DNA from: Paraburkholderia phytofirmans OLGA172
GTDB lineage: Bacteria; Pseudomonadota; Gammaproteobacteria; Burkholderiales; Burkholderiaceae
Length of the DNA stretch: 22,868 nt
NCBI RefSeq assembly: GCF_001634365.1
Contig: NZ_CP014582.1
Location: forward strand, 1-22,868
Direction: 5' to 3'
Made by a program: the position numbers and the translations under genes. Shown piece after piece: positions 5,871-12,283 of the stretch; position 1 is the stretch's first letter, and each line of letters starts with the position of its first letter. The notes beneath the pieces were generated by a model that made no database searches, was not told the origin of the DNA, and saw only the letters and a list, made by a program, of their open reading frames with translations.

Positions 5871-6047
5871 ATGGAAAACGTGGCATACCGCTGCGAATCG
5901 ACGGGCCGGACCGTTATTGCGTGGATCATCCGGCAGGACGTTTCAGGGATCGGTGACGAGGGAGAAAACTGGCAGGAGGTGGGTCGCCAGTGCGCCGAGT
6001 GGCAACGGTGCGAGGTGTGGCCCGCATGCCCACTTGAGGGCGATTGA
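5871..6047 (+). CDS. Small hypothetical protein
   Basis: This 58-residue protein begins MENVAYRCESTGRTVIAWII. A near-perfect Shine-Dalgarno, ATAGGAGGTGATG, sits at the best distance from the ATG at 5871, so translation should be strong; GTG 5865 and ATG 5868 are less well placed. It has three Cys in the C-terminal half (QCAEW, RCEVW, ACPLEGD) and one near the start. No family is recognised. It ends just before a bidirectional terminator. Confidence 0.6.
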   Translation: MENVAYRCESTGRTVIAWIIRQDVSGIGDEGENWQEVGRQCAEWQRCEVWPACPLEGD

Positions 6048-6066
6048 GCGGCTCTTAGAAATGACA

Positions 6067-6090
6067 AAGGGCGCCGAAGCGCCCTTGTTT
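6067..6090. terminator. Bidirectional intrinsic terminator
   Basis: A perfect 8-bp stem AAGGGCGC/GCGCCCTT with a CGAA tetraloop (6067-6086) has T-rich sequence on the + side and a short T-run on the minus side. It separates the + strand small gene from the converging antitoxin gene. Confidence 0.75.
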
Positions 6091-6103
6091 GATTGCTCAA
6101 GGA

Positions 6104-6391
6104 TCAGGCCGCGAGTAGCTCGAACCTGAACTTCTTGCCTAGCGCAGTAGCGGCGCTTGCAAGCGTCGTTAGCGTCAGGCTGGTATCTGTCTCGTCCAGC
6201 AGGCGGTTAAGAGCCGCCCTGCTCGTTTTCATGCGCGTCGCCATCGCAGATTTGGTGATGTGCTGCGCTTTCATTTCCTGCTCGATCTGCCATGCAATCA
6301 CGCGTTTCATAGCGGTTGCGGTAGCTTCCTCAAGGATCGCTTCTTCGGCGAGGAACTCATCGAAGTCGCTTCCGATGTGTCTGTTTGCCAT
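6104..6391 (-). CDS. HigA-like XRE-family antitoxin
   Basis: About 95 residues. The C-terminal two thirds hold a helix-turn-helix, QEMKAQHITKSAMATRMKTSRAALNRLLDE (about residues 38-67), then SLTLTTLASAATALGKKFRF, the usual XRE/HTH_37 pattern in which the last helix follows TLTTLA. The protein should neutralise the toxin encoded just upstream and bind the operator. I chose ATG 6391 (protein MANRHIG...) because GGAG lies 6 nt upstream. An ATG four codons earlier at 6403 is possible. The toxin-first gene order is that of higBA systems. Confidence 0.85.
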   Translation of the reverse strand: MANRHIGSDFDEFLAEEAILEEATATAMKRVIAWQIEQEMKAQHITKSAMATRMKTSRAALNRLLDETDTSLTLTTLASAATALGKKFRFELLAA

Positions 6392-6435
6392 GATGCACTC
6401 CATTGCTTTCTAAACTTTCTGGGCCTACTTGCGTT

Positions 6436-6810
6436 TCAGCGTTTTGCTTTCTGTCTCTCAGACTGCTTCAGCAGCTTCAACCGTGCGTTTGCTACATCCA
6501 ATTCTTCTTTCGGCGTTTCCTGGGATTTCTTGACGAAGCCGTGCAACAACACCATCTGGCTTCCGATCACAGTGAACAGGACGCGCGCAATCCGATTCGG
6601 TAGCGTAATCCGCACCTCATAAAGGTCGGTCCCCATTTTGCGGACCAGCGGCATACCCAACGGCCATCCAATCTGAACAGTCTTGATATCTTCCCCGATG
6701 GTCTTTTTGTCTTGCGCGGCAAGATCTTTGAGCCATTCGCGCACCGGTTCGTTGCCAATTTCAGAGGCGAAGAATCGGACAGTAAGGACCACCGTAACGG
6801 TACGGACCAT
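6436..6810 (-). CDS. RelE/HigB-like toxin (phage Gp49-type)
   Basis: This 124-residue protein has VRFFASEIGNEPVREWLKDL, then IGEDIKTVQIGWPLGMPLVRKMGTDLYEVR, and finally ARVLFTVIGSQMVLLHGFVKKSQETP. This is the order and spacing of Gp49-like/HigB toxins of the RelE superfamily, which cleave mRNA at the ribosome. The expected basic surface residues and the GFVKK motif are present, so the toxin looks intact. It is followed after 44 bp by the antitoxin. No clear ribosome-binding site is visible before the ATG at 6810, which may keep toxin synthesis low. Confidence 0.88.
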   Translation of the reverse strand: MVRTVTVVLTVRFFASEIGNEPVREWLKDLAAQDKKTIGEDIKTVQIGWPLGMPLVRKMGTDLYEVRITLPNRIARVLFTVIGSQMVLLHGFVKKSQETPKEELDVANARLKLLKQSERQKAKR

Positions 6811-6840
6811 GCAAATATCATGTCGTGGGAGAGGATTGGA

Positions 6841-6868
6841 AGTGTACCAATTTTGGTACGTTTATCAA
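6841..6868 (-). promoter_or_regulatory. Toxin-antitoxin promoter with operator in spacer
   Basis: On the minus strand TTGATA (6868-6863), 16 bp and TACACT (6846-6841) form a promoter. A palindrome GTACCAA-TT-TTGGTAC (6844-6859) fills the spacer and overlaps the -10 box. Antitoxin or toxin-antitoxin binding there would block RNA polymerase. The transcript would start about 24 nt before the toxin ATG. Confidence 0.75.
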
Positions 6869-7066
6869 GAAAAATAATGTTTTCTCAATGTTTCCTAACC
6901 CATATTTAGGGACAGTTTTTGGTCTGCTCGTCTGTCGTGTGTCAGGTTTGGGTAAACCTCAACCCGACGTCAGGTCGATGTTCAGAACGCGTCAGATTAG
7001 GGTCGCTTTCGTCATTCCATGACGTTGTTTCGTCGATCTTCTAGACGCCAGTCTGACGGATTTGCC

Positions 7067-7104
7067 ACTAGCGTACGAAAAAATCCGAATCTTGACGGCA
7101 CCTC
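7067..7104 (-). repeat. Solitary Tn3-family-like 38-bp end
   Basis: Read from 7104 to 7067 the sequence starts GAGGTGCCGTCA, has an ATTCGGATTTTTTCG core and ends near TACGCTAG. That is the shape of Tn3-family terminal repeats (GGGG at the outside, TACGCTAAG at the inside). It matches the ends at 11492-11539 and 11650-11687. No transposase of this family is in the window. Bases 6905-7066, on its inner side, hold no gene but contain AGGTTT-GGGT-AAACCT and several GTCAG motifs, possibly a decayed resolution site. Confidence 0.6.
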
Positions 7105-7280
7105 GGTTGGAACGGTTGTGCATCGCCGTCACCCACTGTGCAACCGGTGCCCACGACATGCCTGCCGCCGTCAGCGCCCCCGACATGGCTGATGGTCCCC
7201 CGCCTATGCAGATATCGACGGACCGATGGCGAGCCGCGTTTTCGGGGTTGCCGGCGACGACCAGCGGGAAATAGGTAAGC

Positions 7281-7619
7281 TCAAGGGCTTGCAGGCGTAC
7301 GTGTGCTCGATCCGGCCGGACCTGCCGGCGTGTGCTCACTAGCTTGCTGCGCTTTGCGTATCTTGCGGTCCAGCCGCCGGGCCTCCTTCTCCAGCGCTTC
7401 AATTTGCCGGAGGAACGGGCGTATCTCATCCAGCAGCTGGGCCTCCCGCTCCTGAAGTTGCGGGACCACGTGCGTGTAATCCCACTCGTATTGTTTCAGG
7501 GCGAGCCGCGTATCGGACCACGCGCGATCAATCGGGCGCAGCTTGGCCCGCAGCTCGCGCAGCTCCTGCCAGATGGCTTTCTGCCGTCGCTGGTCGGCCT
7601 TGATAAGGGTCAGGGCAAG
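7281..7619 (-). pseudogene. 5'-truncated coiled-coil protein gene
   Basis: Read leftward from about 7619, an uninterrupted frame encodes LTLIKADQRRQKAIWQELRE and continues as a long charged coiled coil (LRPIDRAWSDTRLALKQYEW, then ALEKEARRLDRKIRK) to a stop at 7281. No start codon with a ribosome-binding site fits at the right-hand side. There the sequence changes abruptly to hsdS on the other strand, so the gene has lost its 5' end. A shorter reading from GTG 7469 exists but begins inside the coiled coil. It resembles the C-terminal tails of plasmid mobilisation proteins in style only; the family is not determined. Confidence 0.45.
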
Positions 7620-7895
7620 ATAAGTCGAAGCAAAACACCATCGGAAAAAAGCGACGAGCCGTCCGTAGCGCCGAGGGTCGGTTGGGAAATGGTCACGTTT
7701 CCCGATTTATGCGCTATCGGGGGTGGTGCGACGCCGAGCAAATCAAAGGGAGCGTATTGGAACGGAAAACTGCCGTGGGTTAGCCCCAAGGATATGAAGG
7801 TAGAGCGCATCTCGGACGCGCAGGACCATGTTTCGGAACTGGCGCTGGAAGAAAGTAAGCATTCGACCTGCACCGTCGCGGATTACGTTGACGTG
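7617..7895 (+). pseudogene. hsdS: hsdS fragment, left of IS66 (type I restriction specificity)
   Basis: The reading frame KISRSKTPSEK..VGWEMVTFPDLCAIGGGATPS leads into AYWNGKLPWVSPKDMKV, the hallmark start of an HsdS target-recognition domain (G-W-x-x-v, GGGTPS-like, W..G..PW.sp.D). HsdS subunits direct type I restriction-modification complexes to their DNA target. The fragment lacks the first recognition domain because its 5' side is joined to an unrelated gene at about 7617. Its 3' side ends at the IS66 left end. No hsdM or hsdR is in the window, so it is non-functional as seen. Confidence 0.8.
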
Positions 7896-7910
7896 TGAGG
7901 GGATCGGCTG

Positions 7911-9500
7911 CTAGCGAACGGGATCGATGTGTGAGGCAGCGGGGAGCAAAGGAGCGACGTTCCAGGGTAACAGTTCGTCGATCCGGTTCACCGGGTGATC
8001 TGCGATGCGTTCGATGACGTAGTGCAGGTAGGCTTCTGGATCAATGCCGTTCAGGCGGGCAGAACCGATCAGGCTGTACATCGCAGCCGCACGTTCACCG
8101 CCTGAGTCCGCACCGGCAAATAAAAAATTCCGCCTTCCGATTGCTACACCGCGCAATGCGCGCTCGGCAATCAGATTGTCAATCTCAGTCTGACCATCGC
8201 TGCAGTAATAGACCAGCGCAGGCCAGCGATTCAACGAATACTGGATCGCTTTGGTGGTGTCCGACTTCGCGGAGAGTGTGAGAAGCGTCGCCTCGAACCA
8301 CCGCTTCATATCATCAAGCAGCGGCACAGCCTTCTCCTGGCGAACGCGCCGTCGTTCTTCAGGCGGCTTGCCACGAATGTACTCTTCGATGCGATAGAGG
8401 GCGCCGATGCGCTCGAGTGCTTCGCTGGTGATCGGTGATGCCCGAACAGCGTGCAGATCATGTAGCTTTCGACGTGCATGCGCCATGCACGCTACTTCGC
8501 GAATCTGACCGCCGAGGTACAGATCTGCATAGCCGGCGAAGGCGTCTGCCTGCAGTACGCCCGTGAAGTTGGCCAGGTGACGCTGTGGATGTTCGCCGCG
8601 ACGATCCGGTGTATAGGCAAACCAGACCGCCGGCGCTTCGTCCGAACCGCTGGGCCGGTCATCGCGCACATACACCCAGAGCCGGCCGGTCTTCGTCCTG
8701 CCATTGCCCGGCGCAAGCACCGGCAGCGGTGTGTCGTCGGCGTGAACCTTGCTGCCGCCAAGTGCATGGCGGCGCACCGCGTCGACCAGCGGGTTGAGTA
8801 GCCAGGTCAGACTGCCCAGCCAGTGGCCCATAGTGCCCGGTTCGATCTCGACTCCGTCGCGCGCGTACATGACGGACTGGCGATAGAACGGGATGTGGTA
8901 CGCGAACTTCGATGTCGTGATGTGGGCGAGCAAAGCTGGACCGGGCAGGCCGCGATCGATCGGCCGGCTCGGCGCAGCGGCTTGCACGATGCAGTCGCAG
9001 CACGAACAGGCGAATTTGGGACGGCGATGACGGATGACGCGGAAGTGCGCGCGCACGTATTCAAGTTGCTCGGATACGTCTTCGCCCAGCGGTTTGAGTG
9101 TGCCACCGCATTCCGGGCAGTCTTCCTCGATGGGCCGATGCACACGCTCTTCGCGTTCGAGGTGATCGGGCAGCGGTTTGCGACAGGCGCTCTCGCGGCG
9201 TTGATGCGCCTTCTTCGAATCAGCCTGGGCGGCCGCACCTTCATCGGCCTGCAGGTCCTCAAGTCGCAGTTCGAGCTGCTCGATCTGACGCTCCACCTTC
9301 TCAGACTTGCGACCGAACTGCATGCGGCGCAGCTTCGCAATCGTCAGCTTCAGATGCTCGATCTCGATTACGCGGGAGCTGAGTTGGTCCTGCAACTCGA
9401 CGACCCGCTGCGCGTTTGCATGAGCTGACGCCGCATGCGCGCGCACCAGCGCCTTGAGCGCATCAATGTCGTCGGGCAGGTCGGTATCGGTCAGATCCAT
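7911..9500 (-). CDS. tnpC: IS66 TnpC transposase
   Basis: This 529-residue DDE transposase has full family length. An N-terminal leucine-rich coiled coil (about 15-85) contains KLRRMQFGRKSE. A zinc-binding region follows with CPEC (128-131) and CSCCDC (165-170). The catalytic domain shows D255 or D256 (HADDTPLPV), D319 (LQADAFAGY) and E447 (IAERALR), with a C-terminal NGIDPEAYLHYVIERI tail typical of IS66. It cuts and joins the element ends together with TnpA and TnpB. It appears intact. Its stop is about 15 bp from the left end of the IS. Confidence 0.96.
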   Translation of the reverse strand: MDLTDTDLPDDIDALKALVRAHAASAHANAQRVVELQDQLSSRVIEIEHLKLTIAKLRRMQFGRKSEKVERQIEQLELRLEDLQADEGAAAQADSKKAHQRRESACRKPLPDHLEREERVHRPIEEDCPECGGTLKPLGEDVSEQLEYVRAHFRVIRHRRPKFACSCCDCIVQAAAPSRPIDRGLPGPALLAHITTSKFAYHIPFYRQSVMYARDGVEIEPGTMGHWLGSLTWLLNPLVDAVRRHALGGSKVHADDTPLPVLAPGNGRTKTGRLWVYVRDDRPSGSDEAPAVWFAYTPDRRGEHPQRHLANFTGVLQADAFAGYADLYLGGQIREVACMAHARRKLHDLHAVRASPITSEALERIGALYRIEEYIRGKPPEERRRVRQEKAVPLLDDMKRWFEATLLTLSAKSDTTKAIQYSLNRWPALVYYCSDGQTEIDNLIAERALRGVAIGRRNFLFAGADSGGERAAAMYSLIGSARLNGIDPEAYLHYVIERIADHPVNRIDELLPWNVAPLLPAASHIDPVR

Positions 9501-9551
9501 TGCGACAGTTTACGACCATCTGCTACATGCGGATCATCGGGTAACAGACGT

Positions 9552-9899
9552 TTACAAAGCACTGCGCGGGCGTGCTGCCTCGACCGGTTGTCGCCAGTCA
9601 AACCCTTCGAGCAGGAGCGATAGTTGAGCGGTGCTCAACGCCACGACGCCGGTGTCGGCGCGGGGCCATGCAAAACGCCCTTTCTCAAGACGCTTCGCAA
9701 ATAAACATAGGCCGCCATCGCTCCAGTACAACGCCTTCAGCAGATCACCACGGCGGCCCCTGAAGATAAAAACATGGCCGCCGTATGGATCCTTCTCAAG
9801 CACCATCTGTACCTTCGCCGCAAGGGAATTGAAGCCGGAGCGCATGTCAGTGACGCCGGCAGCGATCCAGATCCGTGTGTTTGCAGGCGGCCCGATCAT
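9552..9899 (-). CDS. tnpB: IS66 TnpB accessory protein
   Basis: This 115-residue protein starts MIGPPANTRIWIAAGVTDMR and contains the family signature GFNSLAAKVQMVLEKDPYGG, FIFRGRRGDLLKALYW and KRLEKGRFAWP. It is required for IS66 transposition, though its biochemical role is unclear. The start at 9899 overlaps the tnpA stop by ATGA, so the two are translationally coupled. A longer frame upstream lies within tnpA and is not used. Confidence 0.95.
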   Translation of the reverse strand: MIGPPANTRIWIAAGVTDMRSGFNSLAAKVQMVLEKDPYGGHVFIFRGRRGDLLKALYWSDGGLCLFAKRLEKGRFAWPRADTGVVALSTAQLSLLLEGFDWRQPVEAARPRSAL

Positions 9900-10303
9900 C
9901 GCAGAATCCGCTCGAGGACCAGGCGCAATATCGTCGCGTCGGGCACGCCTTCTATCCGGACCGACGTATTGCCATGCTGAAGCTGAATGCTGCCGTTTGC
10001 AGCCTGCGGAGGTGCCGGCGCGTTCGTCGCCTCCAGCGCATGGGCCGCCGGACGATCGGACCGTCCATCGACAACGACGGGCAACATGATCTCCGCCTGC
10101 GCATCTTCGACCAGCAGACCCTGGGCGTACAGTTTGCGCCAGGCCCACACCTGATTGGCGTTGATGTTGTTGTCGCGAGCGACCCTGGCGACTGACGCGC
10201 CGGTTTCAAGCGTCTGCTCTACGACCGATCGCTTCCATTCCAATGGATGCCGTCGGTTCTGGCGCTTGGCAGGTAACTCGACTGTCTGAGGCACTGTGTC
10301 CAT
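9896..10303 (-). CDS. tnpA: IS66 TnpA accessory protein
   Basis: This 135-residue protein has an N-terminal helix-turn-helix (WKRSVVEQTLETGASVARVARDNNINANQVWAWRK split over residues about 23-57), the HTH_21/transposase-8-like fold of IS66 TnpA. A variable linker and a C-terminal domain follow (SVRIEGVPDATILRLVLERIL). It probably binds element ends. It is the first gene of the IS operon and is coupled to tnpB. Confidence 0.93.
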   Translation of the reverse strand: MDTVPQTVELPAKRQNRRHPLEWKRSVVEQTLETGASVARVARDNNINANQVWAWRKLYAQGLLVEDAQAEIMLPVVVDGRSDRPAAHALEATNAPAPPQAANGSIQLQHGNTSVRIEGVPDATILRLVLERILR

Positions 10304-10361
10304 TCTCGGGCTGTTTGTGGACAGAGTCGGTCACTCGTGTCCGTCGCAGCCGATGATTGCA

Positions 10362-10869
10362 TCTTCTACGCAAAGCGGGGAACGGTACAAATCAGATGCT
10401 TACGGAAGAAACGCGATTGCCGCTAGTACCCGAGAGGAGCTTACTGATTGTGGTTCGCGGAATGATCCTGGCGCATTCTTTCCCAGTAGGAATTACGCAG
10501 GTTGAGGTCACCATCAACCAGGATATGAAGTCACTCACTCCGCTCGTTCCCGCGCTTGTGCCGTATCTCGCTTTGGTTTGTCGGGGCTTTAAGCATGAAA
10601 TTCTGGAACTGGTAGACCGATCGACGCACGGCACCTGTAAGCTCCAGTCCGACAAACTCTTCGCTTTCCGGTTTGGGCTACCTCCGCTGGCTGAGCAGTC
10701 CCGCATCTTGGTGCGCGTCGAAGAGGTGCGTCAATTGTGCGGGAGCTTGCGCGAACGCCTGACCGCACGCCAGACCTGTCAGGCGCATTTCGCTGAAGCC
10801 CTGGTCGGGCAGGCGGCGTCCACCGCTCCATTGGCGGCACACACGGACGACCTGGCAGCCGCCGCCTGA
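10362..10869 (+). pseudogene. hsdS: hsdS fragment, right of IS66
   Basis: The frame after the IS encodes LVPERSLLIVVRGMILAHS, then VEVTINQDMKSLTP and FAFRFGLPPLAEQSRILVRV, ending in the helical spacer and C-terminal tail (LCGSLRERLTARQTCQAHFAEALV). These are the end of a second HsdS recognition domain and the conserved C-terminal coiled coil. With the left fragment it accounts for roughly the second half of one hsdS gene. An ATG at 10396 could in principle start a short protein, but the domain would be incomplete. Bases 10870-11075 hold no gene I can support. Confidence 0.82.
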
Positions 10870-11075
10870 GGGAGTTGGCGTCAGCCGGACGCTGCGTCGT
10901 CGGAGGTGGCGGACGCCGTGCGGTTGACGCCCGCTGACGCCCGCCGCCCGTAGCCGGGTCACTGCGGAGCGGTCATGCAGCTATTGATAAAAGCGGTTAC
11001 CAAGAGTACGGTGCCACGCTCGAACGGTGAGCTTTTGCAGGTATCGCCGGTGAGTCTTTTCAGGAGCCTGGACCG

Positions 11076-11336
11076 ATGACATCCCCCCACAATGGCGCGC
11101 ACGGCGCCGTCCATCTGCTGACTGACAGCGACGCGCTGACCGCGAGCGTGCGGCGCACGGTGCGACTCGAAGCTGCGCCCGACGGCAAAAGCCTGTTCCT
11201 GGTCGACGTCGACCAGCGCAAACCCGGGACGCAGCGCGAGGTGCGCTATGAGATCACGCCCGCCGAGCTGATTGCCGCGATCCGTGCGCACGGCGCCGAA
11301 CTGCCCGGCGAGAGCCATGGCGAGGCCGGCAAGTGA
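11076..11336 (+). CDS. Hypothetical protein
   Basis: This 86-residue protein has AGGAG about 10 nt upstream of the ATG. After a variable start it reads VRRTVRLEAAPDGKSLFLVD, then EVRYEITPAELIAAIRAHGAEL, suggesting a small beta-rich fold followed by a helix. There are no membrane segments and no cysteines. No family is recognised. It lies between the hsdS remnant and the integrase fragment/miniature element. Confidence 0.6.
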   Translation: MTSPHNGAHGAVHLLTDSDALTASVRRTVRLEAAPDGKSLFLVDVDQRKPGTQREVRYEITPAELIAAIRAHGAELPGESHGEAGK

Positions 11337-11449
11337 AAGCGATCAAATGTTCCTGAACTGCGGGTGCCGATATTGCTGACCCGTGCGCCGGAAACGGTTG
11401 GTTGCGGCTGCGGGCTCTGGCCAATGTCCTAGTCCGGGCCACAAGCAGC

Positions 11450-11491
11450 CCCCTCGTGCCGCCGTTTTTCAGGTAGGCGGTGATGCCGGTT
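11450..11491 (-). pseudogene. Tiny tyrosine-recombinase fragment
   Basis: On the minus strand it encodes TGITAYLKNGGT, identical to residues 272-283 of the recombinase at 15690-16649, at about 88 percent DNA identity by eye. It stops abruptly on both sides and directly abuts the miniature Tn3-like element. It marks a former second recombinase gene or a recombination scar. Confidence 0.65.
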
Positions 11492-11687
11492 GGGGTGCCC
11501 CCCGGTGTCGTCAGGATTCGGATTTTTTCGTACGTTAGCCGCATTGCACAACCAATAGAATCAAAGGCTTGAGCTTGGGCGATCGACTGCAATTGAACCT
11601 GCCAGAGCATCGTTCGCGCCGCCCCTGATACGACGGGGCATCCGGAGCCGCTGGCGTACGGAAAAATCCGAATCCTGAGGGCACCCC
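11492..11687. mobile_element. Miniature Tn3-like inverted-repeat element (MITE/TIME-like)
   Basis: Two inward-facing ends enclose about 110 bp without a gene. The right end (11687 down to 11650) reads GGGGTGCCCTCAGGATTCGG, then ATTTTTCCGTACGCCAGC, a 38-bp Tn3-family-type terminus. The left end (11492-11539) has the same GGGGTGCCC, then 10 extra bases, then TCAGGATTCGG and ATTTTTTCGTACGTTAG. Non-autonomous elements with Tn3 ends are known from other bacteria. A matching 5-bp target duplication is not obvious. Confidence 0.6.
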
Positions 11688-11697
11688 TTTTTGACGA

Positions 11698-11919
11698 TCA
11701 ACGGGCAAGGCTGCGAGAAATTGCGGCCATTCCTGCGGCCCGTTCTTCTGGCGTTGGAGCTTTTTTAAGGGTTGCGGCATGGAAAGTGTTGCGTTCGACT
11801 TTTTTGTTTTTATCGAACCAAACGCATGAAACATCGGTTTCGTCAATTTTTTCAATGGTCATTTTTTCGCCGCCAGATTTCAAAAACACTTCATCGCCAA
11901 TCGCAAAACTGGTCGTCAT
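11698..11919 (-). CDS. YodC-like (DUF2158-type) small protein
   Basis: This 73-residue protein begins MTTSFAIGDEVFLKSGGEKM and continues TIEKIDETDVSCVWFDKNKK, then FHAATLKKA. The pattern GD.V.LKSGG..MTVE......C.WF matches YodC-type proteins, small beta-barrel domains of unknown role that are common on mobile elements. The start at 11919 has GAGGAAG 6 nt upstream. The stop lies 10 bp from the miniature element. Confidence 0.72.
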   Translation of the reverse strand: MTTSFAIGDEVFLKSGGEKMTIEKIDETDVSCVWFDKNKKVERNTFHAATLKKAPTPEERAAGMAAISRSLAR

Positions 11920-12031
11920 AATTCTTCCTCGCACTGTAAGCATCGTCAAGATTAACGACACCATCCATTGTTGGGGACGGATGGATCCAATGCAATAGGG
12001 TTCCGTCCGACGAATTCCAGACGGACGGCCT

Positions 12032-12186
12032 TTACTTCTTTTTCGTCGTCGGGCGCTTCATGCGCGGCTTGAGCACGCGCACAATCGTGACGGGTTCTTT
12101 TTCTGGCCGGTCAAGACCAATTCATGGGAGCCTTTCACCCAGCCCTCGACGTACAGTTTGGGCTGGGTTTCAAGCAGCCTAGTTTT
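12032..12186 (-). pseudogene. Frameshifted gene remnant
   Basis: Two frames on the minus strand join by a 1-nt shift near 12110. The upstream one reads LLETQPKLYVEGWVKGSHELVL, given here as two adjoining pieces LLETQPKLYVE and GWVKGSHELVL. The downstream one reads DRPEKEPVTIVRVLKPRMKR and ends at TAA 12032-12034. No start codon with a ribosome-binding site is present. A hairpin CCGTCCG/CGGACGG (12003-12028) lies just beyond the stop. It is the decayed end of an unidentified gene. The remainder of 11920-12283 holds nothing else convincing. Confidence 0.4.
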
Positions 12187-12283
12187 TTATCAGATCTTCG
12201 CCTGCGGGTGATCGACGACCTGCTGGCCGGCGTAGTCCTCTAACCTCGGCGATCTGCCACAGTTGCGCAAGATTTCTTGCTCA

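Larger units (their letters stand above)
7896..10361 (-). mobile_element. IS66-family insertion sequence
   Basis: This 2.47-kb element carries tnpA, tnpB and tnpC on the minus strand. The proposed ends begin TGAGGGGATCGGCTGC (7896) and, inverted, TGCAATCATCGGCTGC (10361), sharing ATCGGCTGC. It sits inside hsdS, whose two fragments flank it in the same orientation. The 8-bp flanks (ttgacgtg and tcttctac) do not match, so the target duplication normally made by IS66 is absent. Either my end positions are off by a few bases, or recombination or deletion followed insertion. Confidence 0.88.

Noticed and set aside
6992..7429. Minus-strand 145-residue frame
   Set aside because: It crosses the Tn3-like end and conflicts with the better coiled-coil frame.
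8478..9428. Plus-strand frames inside IS66 tnpC
   Set aside because: They are antisense shadows of a complete transposase.
11535..11855. Minus-strand 106-residue frame
   Set aside because: It spans the miniature element and the YodC-like gene in another frame.
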